This document shows, piece by piece, positions 56,786 through 64,000 of a DNA stretch of 64,000 nucleotides (position 1 is its first letter; every line of letters begins with the position of its first letter). The position numbers and the translations under genes were made by a program. Location of the stretch: the NCBI RefSeq assembly GCF_000616095.1, contig NZ_BAMS01000004.1, positions 1 through 64,000 on the forward strand. The letters are read 5' to 3'. The DNA is from Sneathiella glossodoripedis JCM 23214 (lineage in GTDB: Bacteria > Pseudomonadota > Alphaproteobacteria > Sneathiellales > Sneathiellaceae). The notes beneath the pieces were generated by a model, which saw only the letters and a program-made list of their open reading frames with translations, made no database searches and was not told where the DNA came from.

Positions 56786-57331
56786 ATGGTCACATTCGTT
56801 AAAGCAGGATTATTTGGAATTTTTATTATGTGTTGGTCAATGATTGCCAACGCGACAGATATTAGCTTGCGGGCGTTTGAGGGGGTTTGGGAAGGGAGTT
56901 CTGTTTCAGAATCCAGTAGCAGTACAGCATTTCCTGTCTCGGTTCGGGATCTGGATGTTGAAATTCGCAATGACACTGAAGGCGGCTTTCGCCTTGTTTG
57001 GAGCACATTGCAGCGTCAGAAAGGTAATCCCTCTAATCCGAATGAAGTTGTAAAGAAAACGGAGCGCTATTTTGTGCCAAAAGTCCCAGGGAAAGTTTGG
57101 CATATGAGCCCTCAGGAGAACCTGTATGAAGGTGGTGTTGTTTCGTGGGCATCTTTGCAAGAGCAGACATTAACGGTCTATAGCATGTCTTTGCGAGAGG
57201 CTGGTGGTTACGACATGCTAATATATTCCCGTAGTTTGACGGGCTTGAATATGAAGCTTGATTTTCGCGCAATGCGTAATGGCGAAGTCCGTCGGATCGC
57301 AAGCGGAACTTTGATCAAAAGCGCAGACTAA
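56786..57331 (+). CDS. Small secreted protein of unknown function
   Basis: 181 residues: an N-terminal hydrophobic signal (about 3-22, ending IANA) followed by a compact beta-rich domain without Cys or recognised motifs. LRAFEGVWEGSSVSESSSST and WHMSPQENLYEGGVVSWASL look like a lipocalin-like or calycin-type barrel, but I do not recognise the family. It lies 80 bases after the olsB-like gene, converging on the ScfR-like gene 7 bases away. Confidence 0.7.
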   Translation: MVTFVKAGLFGIFIMCWSMIANATDISLRAFEGVWEGSSVSESSSSTAFPVSVRDLDVEIRNDTEGGFRLVWSTLQRQKGNPSNPNEVVKKTERYFVPKVPGKVWHMSPQENLYEGGVVSWASLQEQTLTVYSMSLREAGGYDMLIYSRSLTGLNMKLDFRAMRNGEVRRIASGTLIKSAD

Positions 57332-57337
57332 AACAGA

Positions 57338-58945
57338 CTACCAGTCGCCTATCCCTGGAGAGATGTTGCGTGCTCGAGTGGCGTTATTGCTGTTGGTGGG
57401 TGGTGGGGCTGCTCTGTGGGTGCAGCCTGGTCGATCACAAAGACGGCAGGAAATTCCAACGGGCATAACAGTTTTGGGAGCTGCGAGGTTAATTCCATCC
57501 GCATATATCAATCTGTTCGCGTGGGAGATGTCGCACCCAATGCTGATCGCGTAATGCCGTTTGGGGTGTTTGAAGCCCAGACTTGGTTTAGTCACTGTTC
57601 GAGCAATGGAAAAGAATTGACCCCCGTCAGGCATCTCTGAGATTTGAGTGCAAATGACACCGGGTGTAAGGTAGGACGCATGAACAACCCATCTGGGGCA
57701 CGCGCTTCCGTATCTAGGAATTCGTAGGCCGGACGCACTGAAACGTTTCGAAATGTTCCCAGCAACATCGGTGCGAATTAAATGGAAGGGAATACCGCTT
57801 TTTTCCGGTTTATGTAAGGTCGTTAATCGGTGACAGATCTGCTCATAGCTTGCTCCAAACTGTTGTTGCATTAACTCTATGTCATACCGCATGGTTTCAG
57901 CCGCTTCATGAAACAAGTCATACGGAAATAGGCAGGCGCCCGCAAAATAGTTTGCGAGAGCATCAAACCCTTTGGCTTCTGCGCCTTGAGCAAAAAGATT
58001 AGAGCTGCGGATAATTTTCCAGAACTGATCACCGAATTCGAGCTGACCTGCAAGAAGGGCCAGATGAAATTTAACGCTGCTTGGGGGCAGAGAGTTGGAA
58101 AGAATAAGGTGTTTTCTATTCTCGTCATAAAGGCTGATTTCCGTGTCATGGCGATCCTTGGTCGCATATTCTACTGAGACATTGAATTGTTTCAGTAGAT
58201 AATCTGTCAGGCACTGGATGTTCGGCGGAGAAGCTCCCATTTTGGTATTGAGGTCACTAGCAGCCTGTTCGATATCTGGAAAATAGTTATTGTTCTGTTG
58301 AATGAAATCAGTGGCAGCATCAGCGGGAGACATAGTTGTTGCCTCTGAAGAATGACCGCGACCAGCAAAGCTGAGCATTTCGTTCACTGTGTCTGCAAGT
58401 GATTTACTGTCGTTAAATACTATATCCAGAAATTCCTGACGCTGTTCACTGTTCATGTCAGCGTTGTCTTTCATGATTTCCGCAAGCGAGAGAATGGATG
58501 TGACTAACGTGCGTAGACGAAAGGAGGAATCTGAAAGGAGGGTGTCTTGAGAGAGCCTCTCACTCATGTATTCCAAGTCGGCCACAACTGCTTTGTAGGA
58601 TTGATAGAGTTTGATAAATGCTCGGCTGGGTGCGGGATGGTCGGCCACAAGGTTTGAAATTTCATCCTTGCTCAAATTTTCATCCTGTAAAACCGGGTCA
58701 TGAAGGGCTTCTGTCAGATCCGCGAGCAGACGCCCATCTTGTTCGGATGCGAATACGAGCGGGTCTACTTTAAGTATTTGAGCCAATTTTAAAAGAATAG
58801 GTACTGTCAAGTCTCGTCGATCATGCTCAATTAAATTGAGATAGCTCGCTGAGATGCCAAGCTCAGCGGCCAGTTCGACCTGCGATAATTTTTTCTCGAG
58901 CCGCAGTCGACGAAGTTTCGCTCCCAAGAATGTTTGCTTTGCCAT
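57338..58945 (-). CDS. ScfR-like XRE regulator with a histidine-kinase-like DHp insert
   Basis: A 535-residue regulator related to ScfR/RamB/PrpR (short-chain fatty-acyl sensors). An XRE helix-turn-helix is at about 8-65 (KKLSQVELAAELGISASYLN). The rest holds the effector region, ending in a Cys motif CRLCDRPGC near the C terminus. Unlike compact relatives (about 470 residues), residues about 140-196 (FRLRTLVTSILSLAEIM ... QEFLDIVFNDSKSLADTVNE) resemble the dimerisation helices of a histidine kinase but lack the phospho-accepting His. The IrrE-type metal motif HExxH is also absent. ATG 58945 was chosen from the family N terminus. It is divergent from the liv operon across a gap with TTTACAA repeats. 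Confidence 0.85.
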   Translation of the reverse strand: MAKQTFLGAKLRRLRLEKKLSQVELAAELGISASYLNLIEHDRRDLTVPILLKLAQILKVDPLVFASEQDGRLLADLTEALHDPVLQDENLSKDEISNLVADHPAPSRAFIKLYQSYKAVVADLEYMSERLSQDTLLSDSSFRLRTLVTSILSLAEIMKDNADMNSEQRQEFLDIVFNDSKSLADTVNEMLSFAGRGHSSEATTMSPADAATDFIQQNNNYFPDIEQAASDLNTKMGASPPNIQCLTDYLLKQFNVSVEYATKDRHDTEISLYDENRKHLILSNSLPPSSVKFHLALLAGQLEFGDQFWKIIRSSNLFAQGAEAKGFDALANYFAGACLFPYDLFHEAAETMRYDIELMQQQFGASYEQICHRLTTLHKPEKSGIPFHLIRTDVAGNISKRFSASGLRIPRYGSACPRWVVHASYLTPGVICTQISEMPDGGQFFSIARTVTKPSLGFKHPKRHYAISIGCDISHANRLIYADGINLAAPKTVMPVGISCRLCDRPGCTHRAAPPPTNSNNATRARNISPGIGDW

Positions 58946-58970
58946 TTTACAATAGTTTACAAATTTACAA
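58946..58970. promoter_or_regulatory. Three TTTACAA direct repeats, candidate autoregulatory operator
   Basis: TTTACAA occurs at 58946-58952, 58956-58962 and 58964-58970, directly upstream of the ScfR-like gene start and in the 192-base gap shared with the liv substrate-binding gene. Spaced TTTACAA-like repeats fit a dimeric XRE regulator of this family controlling its own gene; binding is inferred. Confidence 0.45.
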
Positions 58971-59137
58971 TGATATATTTTCAAAATTAACATTAAAAAT
59001 TGATTAAAATCAACGTTTTATTAGTAATGATCATAAAATTGTGAAATTTTTACATCTCCATAGCGATGTTATCATTGCCGTGTCTCCTCTTGTTGGAGTT
59101 GGCATCGGTCGCAGGAACCAAATGGGAGGAACATTTT

Positions 59138-60483
59138 ATGACAGATAAAAGTAAATTTGATTTTTCACGTCGTGGATTATTGAAAGCTGGTGGTGCTGCT
59201 GGCCTGGTCGCCTCAACCCCCGCTTTCTTCATGCGTAATGCATGGGCTGCAAATTTCCGAAATGATCCAGGGGATGCGAGCTCAATTAAACTGGGCTTTA
59301 ACGTTCCGCAAACTGGCCCCTATTCCGAAGAAGGCAAGGATGAGCTGCGTGCTTACAAGTTGGCGGTGAAGCATCTTAACGGTGAAGGTGATGGAGGTAT
59401 GTTAAATACATTCAAGCCTTCTTCTCTTACAGGCAACGGTGTGCTCGGTAAAAAGGTTGAATATGCGACTGGTGATACTCAGACCAAGTCTGATGCCGCG
59501 CGTGCGTCTGCGAAACGTTTGATTGAGAAGGAAAAAGTTCTCATGATTACGGGTGGTTCGTCTTCGGGCGTGGCCGTTGCCGTTCAATCCCTTTGTCAGG
59601 AAGAGGGCGTTATCTTCATGGCGGGGCTAACGCATTCCAATGACACAACAGGCAAAGACAAACGGCGTTACGGTTTCCGTCACTTCTTTAATGCTTATAT
59701 GTCTGGTCGTGCGCTCGGACCAGTTCTGGAAAAAGAATATGGCAAAGAACGTCGGGCTTATCACTTGACTGCTGATTACAACTGGGGTTGGACTCAGGAA
59801 GAATCCATTAAAAACACTACAGAAGAGCTGGGTTGGCAAACTGCCGCAACAGTTAAGACACCGGTTGGTGCAGGGGACTTCTCTCAATATATCACACCGG
59901 TTCTGAATTCAGGTGCAGATGTATTGATCCTGAACCACTATGGTAAGGATATGATCAACTCTCTTAGCCAAGCAGTTCAGTTTGGCCTGCGTGAAAAACA
60001 GGTGAATGGCAAAAACTTCGAAATCGTTGTGCCGCTGTTCTCTCGCTTGATGGCACAAGGTGCAGGCGATTCAATTAAAGGTATCCTGGGTACCACTAAC
60101 TGGAACTGGTCACTGCAGGATGAGGCTCTCAAGCCTTCGTGAAATCCTTTGGTGCCGAATATGGTGCACCACCATCAATGGCAGCGCATACCTGTTACGT
60201 TCAAACTTTGCTTTACGCAAATGCTTGTGAAATGGCAGGAACATTCTATCCGCCCGAAGTAATCAAAGCGCTTGAAGGCTTCAAGTTCGATGGTATGGGC
60301 AACGGCCTCACAGAATACCGTGCAGAAGATCATCAGTGCTTTAAAGATGTTCTGGTTGTGCGTGGTAATGATAATCCAACCAGTCAGTTTGATTTGCTGA
60401 AAGTTGAGCAAATCGTACCTCGCAAGCAGGTTGAGTATGACTGGAAAATCTTTGGAGGCGAATTAGGCCCATATAAGGTCTAA
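59138..60483 (+). pseudogene. Branched-chain-type ABC substrate-binding protein, frame broken by an apparent 1-base deletion
   Basis: A ~448-residue LivJ/LivK-type (Peripla_BP_6) binding protein. A twin-arginine signal (SRRGLLKAGGAAGLVAST) is followed by SIKLGFNVPQTGPYSEEGKD and the ITGGSSSGVAVAVQSL ligand loop. The frame stops after LQDEALKPS; the other frame carries SFGAEYGAPPSMAAHTCYVQ to ...YDWKIFGGELGPYKV. Adding one G at 60124-60125 gives LQDEGSQAFVKSFGAEYG and a continuous protein. ATG 59138 follows GGGAGGA. It is first in the liv operon, probably controlled by the divergent ScfR-like regulator. The substrate (amino acid, amide or short acid) is not known. Confidence 0.88.
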
Positions 60484-60495
60484 TTCCAGTATTGG

Positions 60496-60533
60496 CGGGC
60501 TGGTGAACTGCGGAAAGCCAGCCCGTTCTTTTT
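60496..60533 (+). terminator. Attenuating terminator after the liv binding-protein gene
   Basis: CGGGCTGG (60496-60503) pairs perfectly with CCAGCCCG (60518-60525), followed by TTCTTTTT. It lies between the binding protein and the permease genes and would lower permease expression relative to the binding protein. Confidence 0.85.
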
Positions 60534-60585
60534 CCAAAGCTTGAAAATTGGCTGATAGGGCCTTTTCTTCTTCAGGATAGTTGTA

Positions 60586-61602
60586 ATGGATGCTGTACTT
60601 CTTCAGATATTGAATGGTTTGGATAAAGGGGCGGCCTATGCGTTGATAGCGTTGGGCTTAACTCTGGTATTTGGAACCCTCGGTATCGTGAATTTTGCGC
60701 ATGGCGCCCTGTTTATGCTGGGTGCGTTTTGTGCGGTTACTTTTAACAAACTGATGCTGATTTCTACAAAAGTAGAGGACACATCAGTTACACTCTTTAA
60801 GGCTTTTAAGGAAAAACCGTATCTCGAAATATGGTTCCCCGAGTGGGGACCTCTGCTGATACAGTATTCAGTGCCGCTATCCATTCTTCTAGCAATACCC
60901 TTCATGATATTGGTTGGATATGTCATGGAGCGAGGCTTAATCCGGCATTTTTATAAGCGTCCCCATGCAGAACAGATTTTGGTGACTTTCGGTCTGGCAA
61001 TTGTCATTCAGGAAATTATCAAGGCTGTATTTGGCGCAAACCCAATCCCTCAAAATGCACCTGACCTGCTTTCTGGCAGTGCTGCTATTGGCACATGGCT
61101 TGGCTTAAGTGACGCGCTTGTCTATCCTTATTGGCGACTAGTGTATCTGGGATTTTCGGTTGTCATAATATTCGCCGTTTTTGCCTTCTTGCAATTCACA
61201 ACCTACGGGATGGTGGTGCGCGCAGGAATGAGGGACCGGGAAACAGTAGGCCTCCTCGGGATCAATATCCAAAAGCGTTTCACGATTGTTTTCGCCATAG
61301 CGACTGTGGTTGCTGGACTCGCGGGCGTGATGTATACGCCAATTTTGCCGCCTGACTATCATATGGGTATGGATTTTCTTGTGTTGTCCTTTGTGGTTGT
61401 TGTCGTTGGAGGTATGGGATCCTTAGGAGGGGCAGTCTCTGCGGGTTTCTTGCTCGGGATTGTGCAGTCTTTTGCGTCCATGACGATCGTTAAGGAGTTT
61501 TTGCCAGGTATTGATCAGATCATAATATATCTGGTTGCGGTTGTTATTTTGTTGGTTCTACCCCGTGGTTTGATGGGGCGCGCCGGTGTGATGGATGATT
61601 AA
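60586..61602 (+). CDS. livH: Branched-chain amino acid-type ABC permease (LivH family)
   Basis: 338 residues with about eight membrane helices. [20 protein letters not shown] (about 10-29) is the LivH opening, and the later [20 protein letters not shown] segment is typical of the ATPase-facing loop. [19 protein letters not shown] lies near the C terminus. It overlaps the next gene by 8 bases. Confidence 0.92.
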   Translation: MDAVLLQILNGLDKGAAYALIALGLTLVFGTLGIVNFAHGALFMLGAFCAVTFNKLMLISTKVEDTSVTLFKAFKEKPYLEIWFPEWGPLLIQYSVPLSILLAIPFMILVGYVMERGLIRHFYKRPHAEQILVTFGLAIVIQEIIKAVFGANPIPQNAPDLLSGSAAIGTWLGLSDALVYPYWRLVYLGFSVVIIFAVFAFLQFTTYGMVVRAGMRDRETVGLLGINIQKRFTIVFAIATVVAGLAGVMYTPILPPDYHMGMDFLVLSFVVVVVGGMGSLGGAVSAGFLLGIVQSFASMTIVKEFLPGIDQIIIYLVAVVILLVLPRGLMGRAGVMDD

Positions 61603-62755
61603 AATGAAATTAGGTCCTTTAACTGATACCACCCGGTTCGTGTTATTCGCGGTTATTATCTTGGCGATGCCTTTGTGGCTCGAGCCTTTGGGTGGGAACT
61701 ATCCGGATTTGCTGCAGCGTTTTGCCATTTACGGAATTTTCGCAATTGGATTTAATATCCTTTTTGGCCTGACAGGTTATCTTTCTTTTGGTCATGCTGC
61801 TTTTCTTGGCGTCGGTTCATACGCTGCGGTATGGTCATTTAAGCTACTGACCATGAATGCCTTACCTGCAATTGTATTCGGGGTATTTTTCGCTGGCATA
61901 TTGGCTGCTGCAATCGGGTTCCTGAGCTTGCGTAGAACCGGAATTTATTTTTCAATTCTGACACTCGCGTTCGCACAAATGTCCTACAATCTTGCGTATT
62001 CAGTCCTGACGCCGATCACTAATGGTGAAACAGGGTTGCAATTGTCGCAGCAGGATCCTCGAATTATTGATAGCGTTTTTATTGAAGCTGGGTCAGGTTT
62101 GCCATCAACAAATCTATTTGGTCTCAAAATGAGCGGTTATCCCGGCTTTTACTTCTGTGCCGTTTTGTTGATCATCTGTTTTTATATTTCAATGCGGATT
62201 TTCAGGTCGCCTTTTGGATTGATGCTTCGCGGTATCAAATCAAACCAAAACCGAATGAGATATACTGGTTTGAACACGCGCCCCTACATGCTCACGGCTT
62301 TTGTAATCTCGGGTATGTATGCGGGTTTGGCTGGTTCTCTGTTGGCTATAACAGATCCTCTAGCTGGTGCAGAGCGGATGCAATGGACAGCATCTGGTGA
62401 AGTTGTGCTTATGACAATTTTGGGGGGTGTTGGTACCTTGGCGGGACCGATGCTTGGTGCAGGGCTCATTAAATATTTTGAAAATATTTTCTCTGCTTTC
62501 AATAACAATGTGCTGATGGAAATTTTTTCATTCTTACCCAACGCTGTCGCAGAAATAATTGTGCCTATTGTTGGTTTGTTTGTTGGAAGTGGCTGGCATT
62601 TGACCCTCGGTATTCTGTTTATGGTCATTGTAATTTATCTTCCTGGCGGAATTGTTGAGGGATTATCACGCCTTGCAAAATTCGCAGCTGGAGAGAGAAA
62701 AAGTTCAAAAATTGCTGGGGGGAATACTTCCCCTCAGGATCAACCGGGTGAATAG
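61595..62755 (+). CDS. livM: Branched-chain amino acid-type ABC permease (LivM family)
   Basis: A 386-residue LivM-type permease: [20 protein letters not shown] (about 50-69) and [20 protein letters not shown] are hallmarks, with [20 protein letters not shown] later. It overlaps livH by 8 bases (ATG 61595; ATG 61604 is an alternative). The hydrophilic C-terminal tail, from about residue 355, is likely cytoplasmic. Operon with livG 12 bases downstream. Confidence 0.92.
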   Translation: MIKMKLGPLTDTTRFVLFAVIILAMPLWLEPLGGNYPDLLQRFAIYGIFAIGFNILFGLTGYLSFGHAAFLGVGSYAAVWSFKLLTMNALPAIVFGVFFAGILAAAIGFLSLRRTGIYFSILTLAFAQMSYNLAYSVLTPITNGETGLQLSQQDPRIIDSVFIEAGSGLPSTNLFGLKMSGYPGFYFCAVLLIICFYISMRIFRSPFGLMLRGIKSNQNRMRYTGLNTRPYMLTAFVISGMYAGLAGSLLAITDPLAGAERMQWTASGEVVLMTILGGVGTLAGPMLGAGLIKYFENIFSAFNNNVLMEIFSFLPNAVAEIIVPIVGLFVGSGWHLTLGILFMVIVIYLPGGIVEGLSRLAKFAAGERKSSKIAGGNTSPQDQPGE

Positions 62756-62767
62756 GGGGTAGTTGGT

Positions 62768-63526
62768 ATGAGTGATTTGGTTCTTCACCTGGATAATATT
62801 CAGAAAAGCTTTGGTGGTTTGAGTGCTCTTTCCGATGTTAATTTACATGTGGAAGAAGGAACAACACATGCGATAATCGGTCCTAACGGGGCTGGAAAAT
62901 CTACCTTGTTGAATGTCTGTATCGGTAGACTGAAGCCTGACTCGGGCCATGTCACTTTCAAGGGGCAGGAGCTGACTGGCCGTGAGCCGCATGAAATCGC
63001 ACAGATGGGCGTGGCCCGGGTGTTTCAAACGCCAGAGATTTTCCCTGAAATGACTTTATTGGAAAACGTTATGTTACCGGCTTTTTCCAAACGTGATGGG
63101 GCTTTCAAGCTGAACGCTTATTCTGGATTGGCGCAACAGGGAGATATTCGGGATGAGGCAGAACATATTCTTGAAGATGTTGGGCTGGCTGATCAGATGT
63201 TGCAAGAAGCTGGGAGTTTATCCCGCGGTGATAAAAGGCGTTTAGAGCTTGGTATGTGCCTGATTTTGCGCCCTCGCCTATTGTTGCTGGATGAGCCCAC
63301 TGCCGGTATGTCTCGTCATGATACAAACCGAACAATCGATTTGCTTAAGAAAATCAAAAGTCGTGGGATGACCAAGGTGATTATTGAGCATGATATGCAT
63401 GTGGTTTTTAGCCTGGCTGACAAGGTTAGCGTGCTTGCGCGGGGTGAGATTATCGCAGGGGGTAAACCCGAAGATGTTCGCGAAAACCCCAAGGTAAAAG
63501 AGGCGTATCTGGGAGGAGCCCACTAA
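62768..63526 (+). CDS. livG: Branched-chain amino acid-type ABC ATPase (LivG family)
   Basis: 252 residues. Walker A is GPNGAGKSTLLN (about 38-49). The signature is modified to LSRGDKRRLELGMCL, as in LivG-type proteins; Walker B is LLLLDEPTAGMS, and the H loop is IIEHDMHVVF. GVARVFQTPEIFPEMTLLEN is the Q-loop region. Its stop overlaps the next ATG by one base (TAATG). Confidence 0.93.
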   Translation: MSDLVLHLDNIQKSFGGLSALSDVNLHVEEGTTHAIIGPNGAGKSTLLNVCIGRLKPDSGHVTFKGQELTGREPHEIAQMGVARVFQTPEIFPEMTLLENVMLPAFSKRDGAFKLNAYSGLAQQGDIRDEAEHILEDVGLADQMLQEAGSLSRGDKRRLELGMCLILRPRLLLLDEPTAGMSRHDTNRTIDLLKKIKSRGMTKVIIEHDMHVVFSLADKVSVLARGEIIAGGKPEDVRENPKVKEAYLGGAH

Positions 63527-64000
63527 TGTCAGAGCAAAATGCATTTTTTAGTGTTCGCGATATTCACGCCTATTACGGTGAGTCCTATATTGTGCAAGGG
63601 GTTTCTTTCGATGTAGAGGAAGGTGAAATAGTTGCCCTCCTTGGACGGAACGGAGCTGGCAAAACATCCACTTTACGAGCTTTGGCGCGGGTCGATGAGC
63701 CCGCTCTAACTCAAGGTGAAATTTATCTAAATGGGCAGGCCGTTCATGAAATGAAGAGCTATCAGGCGGCGCAAGCTGGGATCCAACTCGTGCCGGAAGA
63801 TCGTCGAATAATAGGCGGGCTGACAGTTGAGGAAAACCTGATCCTCTCGCAAGTTGAAGAGCCAAAAGGCTGGGAGATTGAGAAAATTTATGATCATTTT
63901 CCTCGCTTGGGTGAGCGTCGTAATCAGGAAGCGACGACCATGTCTGGCGGTGAACAACAAATGCTTGCCGTGGCGCGGGCATTGGCACGGGATGTAAAAA
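63526..64000 (+). CDS. livF: Branched-chain amino acid-type ABC ATPase (LivF family), partial at window end
   Basis: The first 158 codons of a LivF-type ATPase are present; the gene continues beyond the window. FSVRDIHAYYGESYIVQGVS, Walker A LGRNGAGKTSTLR (about 41-53), IQLVPEDRRIIGGLTVEENL and the signature MSGGEQQMLAVARALARD are visible. It is the fifth gene of the liv operon. The VPEDRRIIGGLT stretch is the LivF-type alternative to the LivG MGVARVFQ segment. Confidence 0.9.
   Translation, partial: MSEQNAFFSVRDIHAYYGESYIVQGVSFDVEEGEIVALLGRNGAGKTSTLRALARVDEPALTQGEIYLNGQAVHEMKSYQAAQAGIQLVPEDRRIIGGLTVEENLILSQVEEPKGWEIEKIYDHFPRLGERRNQEATTMSGGEQQMLAVARALARDVK

Noticed and set aside
1-64000. Search for tRNA, rRNA, integrase and attachment sites
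   Set aside because: No cloverleaf-like sequence, rRNA segment or recombinase gene was recognised; this was by eye, so short RNA genes may be missed.

Overview
The window looks like a chromosomal segment of a marine or halotolerant alphaproteobacterium. The evidence is a complete ectoine operon (ectABC plus the ectoine-type aspartokinase) with its MarR-type regulator, a large set of multi-PAS histidine kinases, glycerol-3-phosphate and branched-chain-type ABC uptake systems, an ornithine-lipid-type acyltransferase, a ScfR-like fatty-acyl regulator, and a moderate, rather AT-leaning base composition. A Rhodospirillales/Sneathiellales/Kiloniellales-like source fits, but I cannot assign a genus from sequence alone. 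No tRNA, rRNA, CRISPR array, integrase or intact insertion sequence was seen.

Layout. 0.2-8.4 kb is an accessory-looking stretch of small regulator/enzyme pairs. It holds a MarR plus a membrane-anchored isochorismatase-fold hydrolase, then an HxlR / NmrA-like / beta-carbonic-anhydrase-like module bracketed by two ~112 bp near-identical direct repeats. After these come a DJ-1/PfpI protein, an AT-rich stretch with a broken small gene, a YcaQ-type DNA glycosylase with a second HxlR, and a cysteine-synthase-like PLP enzyme. 8.4-13.2 kb has an rRNA-methyltransferase-like THUMP protein, a frameshifted CARDB secreted protein and a CHASE hybrid kinase. 13.3-17.9 kb is ask-ectC-ectB-ectA (minus) facing ectR (plus). 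18-24.5 kb carries a sulfotransferase, ABM and NIPSNAP proteins next to an ArsR regulator, a chemoreceptor, and DUF1989, DUF1330 and RidA proteins. 24.8-41.1 kb is a signalling/adhesion region: a histidine kinase with a REC-DUF3369-HD-GYP phosphodiesterase, a type I secretion operon with two different ABC subunits plus an HlyD adaptor, a divergent 1386-residue cadherin/RTX protein, a soluble PAS kinase and a second sulfotransferase. 41.3-46 kb has SufE, a single-chain biotin-dependent acyl-CoA carboxylase and a LysR regulator. 46.2-53.5 kb is a glycerol/glycerol-3-phosphate locus (ugpBAEC, glpK, glpR, a DsbA-fold isomerase). 53.6-57.3 kb has two oxidoreductases, an OlsB-like acyltransferase and a small secreted protein. 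57.3-64 kb has the ScfR-like regulator facing a liv-type ABC operon that runs off the window end.

The strongest biological points are three. (1) The type I secretion ABC pair has sequence changes that would give one degenerate and one consensus ATP site, so it is probably an obligate heterodimer exporting the cadherin/RTX protein. (2) The ScfR-like regulator contains a stretch resembling a histidine-kinase dimerisation domain whose phospho-accepting histidine is missing. (3) A 2.7 kb regulator/enzyme module sits between long direct repeats.

Data-quality point. At least five genes (CARDB protein, carboxylase twice, LysR, DsbA-fold isomerase, liv substrate-binding protein) are broken by the apparent loss of one base in a short homopolymer, and each reading frame is restored exactly by adding that base. 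This pattern suggests systematic sequencing/assembly deletions rather than real gene decay, so these genes are probably intact in the organism.
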